Shown here piece by piece: positions 14,112 through 22,403 of a DNA stretch of 24,301 nucleotides. The DNA is taken from positions 1 to 24,301 of the forward strand of contig DATJXG010000287.1 of NCBI GenBank assembly GCA_035500455.1, given 5' to 3'. A program made the position numbers and the translations under genes. The stretch is from DATJXG01 sp035500455 (GTDB lineage: Bacteria > Acidobacteriota > Terriglobia > Terriglobales > Acidobacteriaceae). Position 1 is the stretch's first letter. Every line of letters starts with the position of its first letter. The notes under the pieces were generated by a model. It saw nothing but the letters and a program-made list of their open reading frames with translations, was not told the origin of the DNA and ran no database searches.

Positions 14112-16178
14112 ATGAAGGTCCTATCTACCCTTCTGCTGTTGGCCTTTCTGCACCTGGTAACCCTTTGCAACTCAGCCTGGTCCCAAGCCGCAGGGGGATC
14201 TTTGCCCTCAGGCGAGAACCCGGCAACGAGCGGCGAAGAACATGAGGCCAAAGAGGCGGCCAACCTGGATCTGGAGCAATTGGCCAACGTGGACATCAAG
14301 GTAACCTCGGCCTCCAAGAAGAGCGAAAGCCTGTTGCATGCCCCGGCGGCGATTTACGTCCTGACCGCTGAGGACATTCGCAGAGGAGGGTTCAGTTCCA
14401 TCCCCGACGCTTTGCGCACCGTGCCAGGTCTGTATGTGGCCCAGGAGGATTCACATTCCTGGATCGTAGCTGCGCGCGGATTCAGCTACGCCTTCAATGA
14501 CAAGATGCTGGTCCTGCTCGACGGCCGCCTCTTGTACCAGCCGCTCTTCGGCGGGGTCTATTGGGACACCATCGCTCCCCCCATGCAAGATATCGAGCGC
14601 ATTGAGGTGATCCGCGGACCGGCGGGTACGCTCTGGGGCGCGAATGCAATGAATGGCGTCATCAACATCATCACCCGCAATTCGGCCGAGACCCAGGGGG
14701 CTTCGGTGGATACGGCCTTCGGAGTGAATGACGGATACAAGGTCAGCCTCCGCTATGGCGGCGAGCCGCGTCCCGGCCTCTCATACCGCGGGTGGGCGCA
14801 GGGGTTCTACGGCGAACCTACAGTGAATTCCTCCGGTGGCCCCCAGCTCAACGACTGGTACCTCGGTCAAGCTGGAATGCGAATCGACTGGAATATCTCT
14901 CCAAAGGACTCGCTCACCTTCGAGGGCGAAGGTTATCACGGCGGGATCGGAACTCTCGAGCTGAACTTTGGCAGCCCCGGCGCAACCGGGGCAACGGAAT
15001 TCGACCAGAGCGTCCAGGCTTATGGTGGAAGTATTCTCGGCCGATGGAAGCACACTTTTTCCGGACGCTCCGCCCTCGATGTGCTCGCTTATTGCGACTG
15101 GTTCGATCGCATTGACATTCTGGGCGGGGATATTCGCAACACCTGTGACCTCGAAATTCAGCACGACTATAACTTCTCGCCACGGCACTCCCTGATCTGG
15201 GGCGGCAGCATCCTCACTACGGTTGACACGCCCAGCCAGACTTTCGAGATCAGTTATTCGCCCGTAACCCAGCGCGATAACGTTTACAGCATATTCGGGC
15301 AGTACGAAGTCAGCGTGTTTCCTGACCGCCTGCGTCTCATTGGCGGCGTCAAACTCGACCATAACCCTTACAGCGGCTATGGAGTTCAGCCGCAGCTTCG
15401 CGGGGTGTGGACGCCGGACAAATCCAGCACGCTGTGGGCCGCATTCTCACGCGCTGTGAGGGAACCCGGACGCTTGAACAGCACCGCCGATCTTAAGATC
15501 GCCGAGACAACCGGGGGCCCCTTGCCTGTCTTTTTCGACATCGTGGGGAATCACTCGCTCTCTTCAGAACTCCTGCGGGCATATGAGCTCGGATACCGCT
15601 ACCAGCCTTCTCCCGGCTATTCATTCGATATCTCGGCTTACTACGACCACTACACCAAGCTGATCGTCCCCGGAACTCCCGGCGCCCCCATCATTTTTCC
15701 CGACTATATCGAGATTCCCGTGCCTGTTGAGAACGCCGACCGGGGCCAGACGCACGGCATGGAGTTATCGCTTCAGGCACGGCCGTTTGACCGCTGGCAA
15801 ATAAACGCTGGGCTGACCGAGTTGCGTGGAGTTAGTACGGTCCAGGGTGCGCAGGGCGTGGCGACACCGCACCACCTCATGTTCTTCCAGTCCCGATTCA
15901 ACCTGAATCGCACACTCCATTTCGATTCGAACTACTTCTATACGGACGCGCTTCCGGAACTCAAGCTGCCCACCCTGAACCGGGTGGACGTGGGCTTCTC
16001 TACCCGCGAGTTTTCAGGCTTTGCGTTTTCGGTGTGGGGGCGAAATCTGCAATCGGCGCGCCACCTGGAAAGCAATTCCAGCGAACCCTATTTTCCCGCC
16101 GGAGAAATTCGCCGCTCGGTGGTGCTGAAGCTGACGTGGCAATCCAAATCGGAGCCTGCCGGAAAACCGTCCCATTGA
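14112..16178 (+). CDS. TonB-dependent outer membrane receptor
   Basis: A 688-residue outer membrane receptor with a signal peptide (residues 1-24) and a short acidic linker. Next is LDLEQLANVDIKVTSASKK (about 53-71), typical of this receptor subgroup. The plug domain (about 75-195) contains DALRTVPGLYV, RGFSYAFNDKMLVLLDGR and IERIEVIRGPAGTLWGANAM, followed by the beta barrel. The barrel ends at RRSVVLKLTW, and a 12-residue polar tail follows, so the usual C-terminal aromatic signal is not the last residue. The gene lies 135 bp before a YfiR protein and upstream of a CHASE8 kinase, an arrangement suggesting transport linked to signalling. The substrate is unknown. Confidence 0.93.
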   Translation: MKVLSTLLLLAFLHLVTLCNSAWSQAAGGSLPSGENPATSGEEHEAKEAANLDLEQLANVDIKVTSASKKSESLLHAPAAIYVLTAEDIRRGGFSSIPDALRTVPGLYVAQEDSHSWIVAARGFSYAFNDKMLVLLDGRLLYQPLFGGVYWDTIAPPMQDIERIEVIRGPAGTLWGANAMNGVINIITRNSAETQGASVDTAFGVNDGYKVSLRYGGEPRPGLSYRGWAQGFYGEPTVNSSGGPQLNDWYLGQAGMRIDWNISPKDSLTFEGEGYHGGIGTLELNFGSPGATGATEFDQSVQAYGGSILGRWKHTFSGRSALDVLAYCDWFDRIDILGGDIRNTCDLEIQHDYNFSPRHSLIWGGSILTTVDTPSQTFEISYSPVTQRDNVYSIFGQYEVSVFPDRLRLIGGVKLDHNPYSGYGVQPQLRGVWTPDKSSTLWAAFSRAVREPGRLNSTADLKIAETTGGPLPVFFDIVGNHSLSSELLRAYELGYRYQPSPGYSFDISAYYDHYTKLIVPGTPGAPIIFPDYIEIPVPVENADRGQTHGMELSLQARPFDRWQINAGLTELRGVSTVQGAQGVATPHHLMFFQSRFNLNRTLHFDSNYFYTDALPELKLPTLNRVDVGFSTREFSGFAFSVWGRNLQSARHLESNSSEPYFPAGEIRRSVVLKLTWQSKSEPAGKPSH

Positions 16179-16313
16179 GCGAATCGTTATGACGACAAGG
16201 CAGCGCGGTCACGATGGATCTAAGCTTTGTTGCCATTTTCGCTAAGCGCCGGGCAACCCAATAGAAGGGAGATGTGGTTATCGGCGGAATCGAGCCCGGG
16301 ACTGCCCAGGAAA

Positions 16314-16856
16314 ATGATTCGATTTCTTTATCGCGTGATCCTGCTGGCCTGTTTAGGAGCGGTGCCCTGGGCCATGGCGCAGATGGATGAGTACAGCATC
16401 AAGGCGGGCTATCTCTACAACTTCTCCAAATATGTGGAGTGGCCGCAGAATGGACCTCCTACCGGACACTTTGTCATTTGCATCGTGGGGGAGGATCCCT
16501 TCAGCGGCAAGCTCCAGGATGCCATCGCGGGCAGGAACGCGGCTGACGGCAGACCGCTGGAGGTCAAACGTCTCAAGGTTCTCAGTCCGGAAGCTCTGGG
16601 GGCGTGCCAGATTGCCTTCATCAGCAAGTCGGAGAGAGCGCACAGCACGGAAATCGTGAATACCTTCAGGGGAATGCCGGTTTTCACTGTGGCCGATTTC
16701 GAATCGTTTGCGACACACGGCGGAATTGCCGACTTGAGAATCGAAGGAACCAAGGTAAAGGTGGATTTGAATATGAAGGCCGCGTACCGGAGCAACCTGC
16801 GGGTGAGCGGCCGCCTGCAACAAGTGGCTGATCTGGTGAGCGACGGCGGCAACTGA
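16314..16856 (+). CDS. YfiR family (DUF4154) periplasmic protein
   Basis: A 180-residue exported protein with a signal peptide (1-22, ending AMA-Q). The mature part matches DUF4154/YfiR: EYSIKAGYLYNFSKYVEWP at its start, HFVICIVGEDPF and CQIAFIS as core strands, and LNMKAAYRSNLRVSGRLQQVADLV near the end. Two cysteines (C56, C98) could form a disulfide like the one in Pseudomonas YfiR. ATG 16314 is favoured because it opens the signal peptide and AGG lies just upstream; ATG 16272 has a ribosome site too close. YfiR of P. aeruginosa represses the CHASE8 protein YfiN; here a CHASE8 kinase is encoded 1.9 kb downstream. Confidence 0.9.
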   Translation: MIRFLYRVILLACLGAVPWAMAQMDEYSIKAGYLYNFSKYVEWPQNGPPTGHFVICIVGEDPFSGKLQDAIAGRNAADGRPLEVKRLKVLSPEALGACQIAFISKSERAHSTEIVNTFRGMPVFTVADFESFATHGGIADLRIEGTKVKVDLNMKAAYRSNLRVSGRLQQVADLVSDGGN

Positions 16857-16886
16857 AGCAGATGAAGGCTGCAGTGGGCAGGGCAG

Positions 16887-18599
16887 TTAGCCCGCGCCGG
16901 CAGTCGCCGCCGCGGGCGCCAGAGGCAAGCGGATCAGGAACACAGTCCCGCGTCCCGGTTCAGACTCCAGCCAGATTCTGCCGCCATGCTGGTTGACGAT
17001 GATGGAGTGGGCCAGCGCCAGTCCCTGCCCGGTGCCTTTGCCGAGTTCTTTGGTGGTAAAGAAGGGTTCAAAGACCCGGCCCTGAATTTCGGGAGGGATT
17101 CCTGCTCCGGTATCGGAAATCGCGATTTCCGCGAAGCCTTCCACCATGCGGGTTCGCACTGTAATGCGTCCCTTTCCGTTGCTCCCGTCTCCCACCACGT
17201 CGGCAATGGCGTGCGCGGCATTGACCAGGATGTTGAGGACCACCTGATTGAGTTGATCCACGATACAGGGCACCAGCGGGAGGTTGGGATCGAACTCGGT
17301 TTCCAGATCGGCCACGTCCTTCCACTCGCTGCGCGAGACGGTCACGGTGGTTTGGATGGCGGCGTTAATGTCGGCATCGAGCCGCTGGTTGGAGTGGGGA
17401 TGAGAGAACTCCTTCATGGCGCGCACGATCTTGCTGATGCGCTGTAAGCCGTCCAGGGTTTCGTCGATGGCTGGAGGAATCTCTTTCATCAGGTATTCGA
17501 GATCAATGGGTTGGGCGGCAGCCCAGAATCCGGTCAGCACCTGGGCATTGGCCGCCTGCATGGTGGGAGTGGTTCCCAGGCTGCGCGTGCAGGCCAGCAA
17601 TGGCAGCAGCTTGGCCCACGATTCCTTGAAGAAGGTAACGTTGTGGCTCACAAACTGCACCGGGGTGTTGATTTCGTGCGCGATGCCCGCGGCCAACTGC
17701 CCGATGGCTTCCAGTTTCTGTGACTGCCGGACCTGATCCTCCAGGACTTTTCTCTCGGTGACGTCGGCGCCCACGATCACCACCCCCACCACGACATCCA
17801 GGTGAGAGCGCAGGGGATGGAGAGTGAGTTCCGCCACTCGCTGCCGGTCGGCCAAGCCGAAGGGCAGTTGCAAAGGGCGGGAGGTCGCGCCCGCTGCCAC
17901 CACGCGATCAATCTCGGCCTGAAGCAGCGCAGGATTCCAGGCGATGCCGATTTCGCTCAGGGTGTGGCCCCGGGCCCTGGCTTCGTCCACCCCAAAGACC
18001 TTGCCGGCGCCCTGGTTCCAGCGGGTGATCCGGCCGGCAGTGTCAGTGCCGATCAGGATCGACGGTACGGAATTGATGAACAACTCGGTTTCGGCCTGAA
18101 TGTCGCGCAGCGACTCTTCCATGAACAGGATGCGGTTGGCGATTTCCAGCTTGGCGCGAAGTTCTTCCGCGTCCAGTGGCTTGTTGATATACGTGTCGGC
18201 GCCGGAGCGCAAACCTTCGAGGGAGTCCTCACGGGCATCGCGGGCCGAAACCAGGATGAAGTAGATGTATTGGCGGCACTGGCCGCCGCGGATTTTCTGG
18301 CAGATCTCCGTGCCCGTGAATTTGGGCATTTGCCAGTCCAGGATGGCGATGGTGGGCGGGTGATCGCGAGTCAGGACTTTGAGCGCGGCCTCTCCGTCGT
18401 GCACCACCACGCAGTCGTAACTCCAGGAATCAAGCAGGCCGCTGGCCACCGTACGGAAGATGGCGTCGTCGTCGGCGATCAGGACGCTACGCTTTGGCGG
18501 CACGGCTTCGGGACCCATTGCACTCTCTGCGCACTCGGAACAATGCGGCGCAACTCGTTTTCTTCGTTTCAGATCGGCGAAGTCGCCTGAAATCTTCAT
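16887..18599 (-). CDS. Cytosolic REC-PAS-histidine kinase
   Basis: A 570-residue signalling protein without membrane helices. The N-terminal receiver domain has the acidic DDD cluster and phosphoacceptor D88 (AILDWQMP). A PAS domain (about 165-285) comes next. The histidine kinase core has H308 in GIAHEINTPVQFVSHN, an N-box with NILVNAAHAI, G1 DTGAGIP and G2 GKGTGQGLALAH. A ~90-residue helical insert follows the H-box, common in the HEINTP class. ATG 18599 has GGAAG five bases upstream; TTG 18620 and ATG 18518 are alternatives. It lies antisense between the YfiR gene (30-bp convergent gap) and the hybrid kinase (divergent). Its receiver could accept phosphate from the neighbouring kinase's HPt domain. 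Confidence 0.9.
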   Translation of the reverse strand: MKISGDFADLKRRKRVAPHCSECAESAMGPEAVPPKRSVLIADDDAIFRTVASGLLDSWSYDCVVVHDGEAALKVLTRDHPPTIAILDWQMPKFTGTEICQKIRGGQCRQYIYFILVSARDAREDSLEGLRSGADTYINKPLDAEELRAKLEIANRILFMEESLRDIQAETELFINSVPSILIGTDTAGRITRWNQGAGKVFGVDEARARGHTLSEIGIAWNPALLQAEIDRVVAAGATSRPLQLPFGLADRQRVAELTLHPLRSHLDVVVGVVIVGADVTERKVLEDQVRQSQKLEAIGQLAAGIAHEINTPVQFVSHNVTFFKESWAKLLPLLACTRSLGTTPTMQAANAQVLTGFWAAAQPIDLEYLMKEIPPAIDETLDGLQRISKIVRAMKEFSHPHSNQRLDADINAAIQTTVTVSRSEWKDVADLETEFDPNLPLVPCIVDQLNQVVLNILVNAAHAIADVVGDGSNGKGRITVRTRMVEGFAEIAISDTGAGIPPEIQGRVFEPFFTTKELGKGTGQGLALAHSIIVNQHGGRIWLESEPGRGTVFLIRLPLAPAAATAGAG

Positions 18600-18717
18600 C
18601 GGCGCTTCCGGCCGCCTCAAATTCCATTAATGAAGGTTAATTTCCCTTAAGGTTGGCTGGACTTTCGCCGATGCAACCCAAGTATCCAACCGCTCCAGCC
18701 AGAGTGGGGAGGGGTTC

Positions 18718-21609
18718 TTGCGCTCGGAAAGCAGGCGAGGGAAAAGGGAGGAGTCGGCGCCGGCGGAGACAGCCCATGGCGCCAGAAAGCGCAGCAAACC
18801 GCTGCCGGCGCAAGACGCACCTCCCATCAAGCGCAAGCTCATGACCATCATCATGACCACCAGCAGCGTGGCCCTGGTGCTGGCCTGCGTCACCTTTACC
18901 CTGTACGACACCATTACTTTCCGCCAGAACAAGATGCGCGAGGCATCGCTGTTGGCCGACATTGTGGGGTCCAACAGCACCGCGGCGATTGCCTTCAATG
19001 ACCCCCAGATCGGGCAGGAGATTGTCGGCGCCCTTAGTTCGCAGCCTCACGTGGTCGCCGCGCGCATCTATCGCAGCGACGGCAGTCCGTTCGCTACCTA
19101 CATTCGCGCCGGCGCCACCGCCGCTCATGTTCCGTTCCGGGCGGAGAGCGAAAACAGCCTGTTCACTCACGAAACCTTGCGCATCTCTCGCCGCATCATG
19201 GCGCAAGGGGATTTCGCCGGTTCGGTTTTTGTGGAGTTGGACTTGCAGGAACTGGTCTCCCGCCGCGACCGCTATCTGATGATCGCCGGCGGGGTTCTGT
19301 TGTTGTCGATGTTAGCCGCCTTCCTGCTGGCTTCCGGACTGCAGCGCACCATCTCCGGTCCCATCTTCGCCCTGGCGCAGCGCGCCCGTTCCATTCCACA
19401 CGGCACTGAGTACGCAATCGGCGACATCCACGCGCCCTACCGGGAAATCGGGCTGCTGATCGAGAGTTTCAACGAGATGCTGCACGACCTGGCGGACCGC
19501 GACCAACAATTGCGCCACCACCGTGAACATCTTGAGGAGGAAGTCGCTTCGCAGACGCGCGAACTCAGAACTGTGAACCGCGAGCTGGCGGACGCCAAAG
19601 AAGCGGCGGAAGGGGCCAGCCGCGCCAAGAGCGAGTTCCTGGCCAACATGAGCCATGAGATCCGCACTCCCATGAATGGAATTCTGGGCATGACGGAGTT
19701 GACGCTGAGCACGAATCTTTCGCGAACCCAGCGGGAAAATCTCCTGCTGGTGAAATCCGCGGCCGACTCCCTGCTGCTGGTGATCAACGACATTCTCGAT
19801 TTCTCCAAAATCGAGGCCGGCAAGTTTACCCTCGATCCCAAGCCCTTCTCTCTGCACGCCGCCATCGCCGACGCGGTGAAGTCCCTTTCCCTGCGGGCCC
19901 ACGAAAAGGGGCTGGAGTTGGCTTTTGAAGTCGACTCGGCGCTTCCCGAGCAGGTGGTAGGCGACGGCGGCCGCCTGCGGCAGGTGATTCTGAACCTGGT
20001 GGGAAATGCCATCAAATTCACCCACCGGGGTGAAGTTGTGCTTTCTGTTCAACCGGAGCGGCCCGAGGGTGACCATCTGGTGGCTCACTTCGTGGTACGC
20101 GATACCGGCATCGGCATTTCCCGGGAGAACGCGGCAAAGATTTTCCAGGCCTTTGAGCAGGCCGACAATTCCCCCACGCGTCAATACGGCGGCACCGGCC
20201 TGGGACTCACAATTTCCTCACATCTGGTGGAAATGATGCAGGGCCGCATCTGGGTGGAGAGCGAATTGGGGAAGGGCAGCAATTTTCACTTTACCGCGCG
20301 CTTCGAAAAGACCAGCGTCAGACCCAGGCCGGTCATCGATCTCGACCAACTGCGAGGTAAACGGGTTCTGATCGTCGATGACAACGCCACCAACCGGCGC
20401 ATTCTGGAGGACACGCTCGCCCGCTGGGACATGCGCCCGACCATGGCGGACAGTGGTCCCGCCGCGCTGCTGCTGCTCCATCAGGCCGCCCGCACCGGCT
20501 GGAAGTACAACCTGATCGTAATGGACAGCCAGATGCCGCGAATGGACGGCTTCGAAGTCCTGGAGCGGATACAGGCCTCGCCCGAACTTTCCGCCGGCAC
20601 GGTCATGATGCTGACTTCGGCGGAACGCCCTGAGGATGCGCGGCGCTGCCAGGAGTTGGGAGTTTCCGCCTATCTCATTAAGCCGGTGACCCAGATCGAG
20701 CTGTTGCGATCCATCCGGGAGATATTCAGCGGGGTCCAGCAGCCGGAGGAGGAGAAGTCCGCACGGCAACGGGTAGTGCGCACGGCCCGGCGGCTCCACA
20801 TCCTGCTGGCGGAAGACAATAATCTCAACCAGCAGGTGGCCTGCGGCATGTTGGAGGCCATGGGGCATTCCGTGACTGTGGCCGATAACGGCCGCAAGGC
20901 GGTGGAAGCCTGCGAGGCGGGTGCATTCGACCTGATCTTCATGGATATTCAAATGCCGGAAATGGACGGCTACGACGCGACCCACCTGATCCGCCAACGC
21001 CAGCAGCAGTCTGGAGTTCGAGCACCCATCGTCGCCATGACCGCGCACGCGATGAGCGGCGACCGGGAAAAGTGCCTGGCGGCCGGGATGGATGACTACA
21101 TCCCCAAGCCAATTGCGCTGGACCAGCTCTTCAGCGTGATCGAACGCAACGCCGGCCACTATCAGGAAGCTGTGGAGCAGACTCCGGGTGCCCCGCCCGC
21201 CGAACCGGGCGCGGCCGGTCAGTCCACGGCCGGAGAGGACAACGCGCCGGCGCTCGATCTCGAAGTCATCCTCCAGCGCTTTGGCGGCAACGAAAATCTC
21301 CTGCGGAAGGCAGCCAGCATGTTTCCCACCGAAGCCGAAACCTTGCTCGCAACTCTGAGCCGGGCTCGGGAAGCAGGGAACGTTGCCGACCTGTTGACGG
21401 CCGCCCACACTTTGAAGGGAATGCTTCGGATGTTTGAAGTCAATCGAGCGGCCAATGCCGCCTTCGAACTGGAACGGGGGGCTAGAGAAGGCTCCCTGGG
21501 AACCGTGGAGCAATACGAGTTTCTAAAATCGGAAGTGGAACGCGCGGTGAATGCGGTCAAGTTGTGCCCGGCGAAGCTGGAGGCGAAATCGGCTGCTTCC
21601 GGTGCCTGA
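18718..21609 (+). CDS. CHASE8 hybrid histidine kinase with REC-REC-HPt
   Basis: A 963-residue inner membrane phosphorelay kinase. TM1 is at 41-63. A periplasmic CHASE8 region (about 64-185) has LADIVGSNSTAAIAFND. TM2 is at 187-206, HAMP at ~207-262, and a coiled coil follows. The HisKA phosphoacceptor is H313 (NMSHEIRTPMNGILGM). HATPase follows, with N430 in its N-box, DTGIGIS and GGTGLGLTIS. REC1 has D603, REC2 has D743, and a C-terminal HPt has H897 (AAHTLKG). All phosphotransfer residues are present. The TTG start at 18718 is chosen because a GGGGAGGGG site precedes it and the conserved PIKRKL segment before TM1 lies upstream of the first in-frame ATG (18841). CHASE8 is the sensor type bound by YfiR in P. 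aeruginosa YfiN. Confidence 0.93.
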   Translation: MRSESRRGKREESAPAETAHGARKRSKPLPAQDAPPIKRKLMTIIMTTSSVALVLACVTFTLYDTITFRQNKMREASLLADIVGSNSTAAIAFNDPQIGQEIVGALSSQPHVVAARIYRSDGSPFATYIRAGATAAHVPFRAESENSLFTHETLRISRRIMAQGDFAGSVFVELDLQELVSRRDRYLMIAGGVLLLSMLAAFLLASGLQRTISGPIFALAQRARSIPHGTEYAIGDIHAPYREIGLLIESFNEMLHDLADRDQQLRHHREHLEEEVASQTRELRTVNRELADAKEAAEGASRAKSEFLANMSHEIRTPMNGILGMTELTLSTNLSRTQRENLLLVKSAADSLLLVINDILDFSKIEAGKFTLDPKPFSLHAAIADAVKSLSLRAHEKGLELAFEVDSALPEQVVGDGGRLRQVILNLVGNAIKFTHRGEVVLSVQPERPEGDHLVAHFVVRDTGIGISRENAAKIFQAFEQADNSPTRQYGGTGLGLTISSHLVEMMQGRIWVESELGKGSNFHFTARFEKTSVRPRPVIDLDQLRGKRVLIVDDNATNRRILEDTLARWDMRPTMADSGPAALLLLHQAARTGWKYNLIVMDSQMPRMDGFEVLERIQASPELSAGTVMMLTSAERPEDARRCQELGVSAYLIKPVTQIELLRSIREIFSGVQQPEEEKSARQRVVRTARRLHILLAEDNNLNQQVACGMLEAMGHSVTVADNGRKAVEACEAGAFDLIFMDIQMPEMDGYDATHLIRQRQQQSGVRAPIVAMTAHAMSGDREKCLAAGMDDYIPKPIALDQLFSVIERNAGHYQEAVEQTPGAPPAEPGAAGQSTAGEDNAPALDLEVILQRFGGNENLLRKAASMFPTEAETLLATLSRAREAGNVADLLTAAHTLKGMLRMFEVNRAANAAFELERGAREGSLGTVEQYEFLKSEVERAVNAVKLCPAKLEAKSAASGA

Positions 21610-21630
21610 TCGGCCGGCCGGTTTGGTACA

Positions 21631-21662
21631 GTCAGGGCACGCCTACCGCGACGTGCCCTGAC
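21631..21662. terminator. Strong hairpin between convergent genes
   Basis: GTCAGGGCACG (21631-21641) is the exact reverse complement of CGTGCCCTGAC (21652-21662), with a 10-base loop. It lies 21 bp after the hybrid kinase stop and before the convergent RcnB-like gene. The T-run is weak on either side, so it may be a bidirectional terminator helped by Rho. Confidence 0.5.
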
Positions 21663-21731
21663 TTGCTTCACCATAGAACATGTGGTCCCTGAAGGGAGCA
21701 CACGTTTTTCTTTCCTCACCGAAAGTGCAGC

Positions 21732-22151
21732 TCAGCGCATCGCCAGGGACGCCAGGTCGATGACATCGGCAATCGCGCGCGTAGTTGGGTTATAAGCCAC
21801 GCAGTAGCCATCCATATAGCCAAAAACGTAGCCGGGGGGCGGCGGAGGAAGTTCGCGGACGACTTCGACCGGCACTTTGTGCACGCGGTGATGCCAGTCT
21901 GCGGGCAAGTACCCACCCACGGCATAAGCGGGCCGGTGATGCACATCTACCTTCTGAATGTTATGGTAGTGCTCCCGCAAGCGGGCTGCGTCCTCCTGGC
22001 GGAAGTGATATTCGGCGTGCTCGCGGCCGTGGTCGCGATCCATCTGGTGGTCGTGGTCATGCTCCTGTGGGCTTGGCAGTGGGTTCGCCAAGGCTGGGGT
22101 TACTGGAACTGCCAAAGCTAAGGCGAAGATCAAAACTCGCGTTCGGTTCAT
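21732..22151 (-). CDS. His-rich secreted RcnB-like protein
   Basis: A 139-residue exported protein. A signal peptide (1-22) is followed by a segment rich in His, Asp and Glu (about 30-75, beginning EHDHDHQMDRDHGREHAEYH) and a C-terminal domain with PPPPGYVFGYMDGYCVAYNPTTRAIADVIDL. That last part matches the repeat seen in RcnB-family periplasmic proteins. RcnB takes part in nickel and cobalt balance in E. coli; the His cluster here fits metal binding, but the role is inferred. AAGGAG lies six bases before the ATG, so the start is secure. Confidence 0.7.
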   Translation of the reverse strand: MNRTRVLIFALALAVPVTPALANPLPSPQEHDHDHQMDRDHGREHAEYHFRQEDAARLREHYHNIQKVDVHHRPAYAVGGYLPADWHHRVHKVPVEVVRELPPPPPGYVFGYMDGYCVAYNPTTRAIADVIDLASLAMR

Positions 22152-22390
22152 GGTCGTCTCCTTGCAACAGCGTTCGCCAGCGTCTTAGGCCTGCGGCGAA
22201 GCCGGGATTTGGCAAAGCGGCGCACAACGCACTTATACGATGCCCCCTTCTTCGGTTCGGCACGTAAAGTAATGTAAAGCCGCGATGAAACGCTGGAAAC
22301 CTTCAGGTGACGGAAGTTCGAGGTAACCGAAGCCGTCCGCGAGTGAGGTGTTTACCGGCGGGGTCCCCCGTAACTACGGGTGTGTCCGCC

Positions 22391-22396
22391 TATAAT
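22391..22396 (+). promoter_or_regulatory. Perfect -10 box (TATAAT) just before a start codon
   Basis: TATAAT ends 7 bp before the ATG at 22404, so a normal start point would put the 5' end of the mRNA at the start codon. The -35 region is weak. A ribosome site is absent, as expected for a leaderless mRNA. Confidence 0.55.
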
Positions 22397-22403
22397 CATC
22401 GCC

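Noticed and set aside
20218..21513. 431-codon minus-strand frame opposite the hybrid kinase
   Set aside because: Shadow of the REC-REC-HPt coding sequence; composition is typical of antisense GC-rich frames.
22209..22239. Second promoter (TTGGCA with TATACG) before the VOC-SpoIIE gene
   Set aside because: Spacing of 19 bp and poor matches make it weaker than the TATAAT at 22391.
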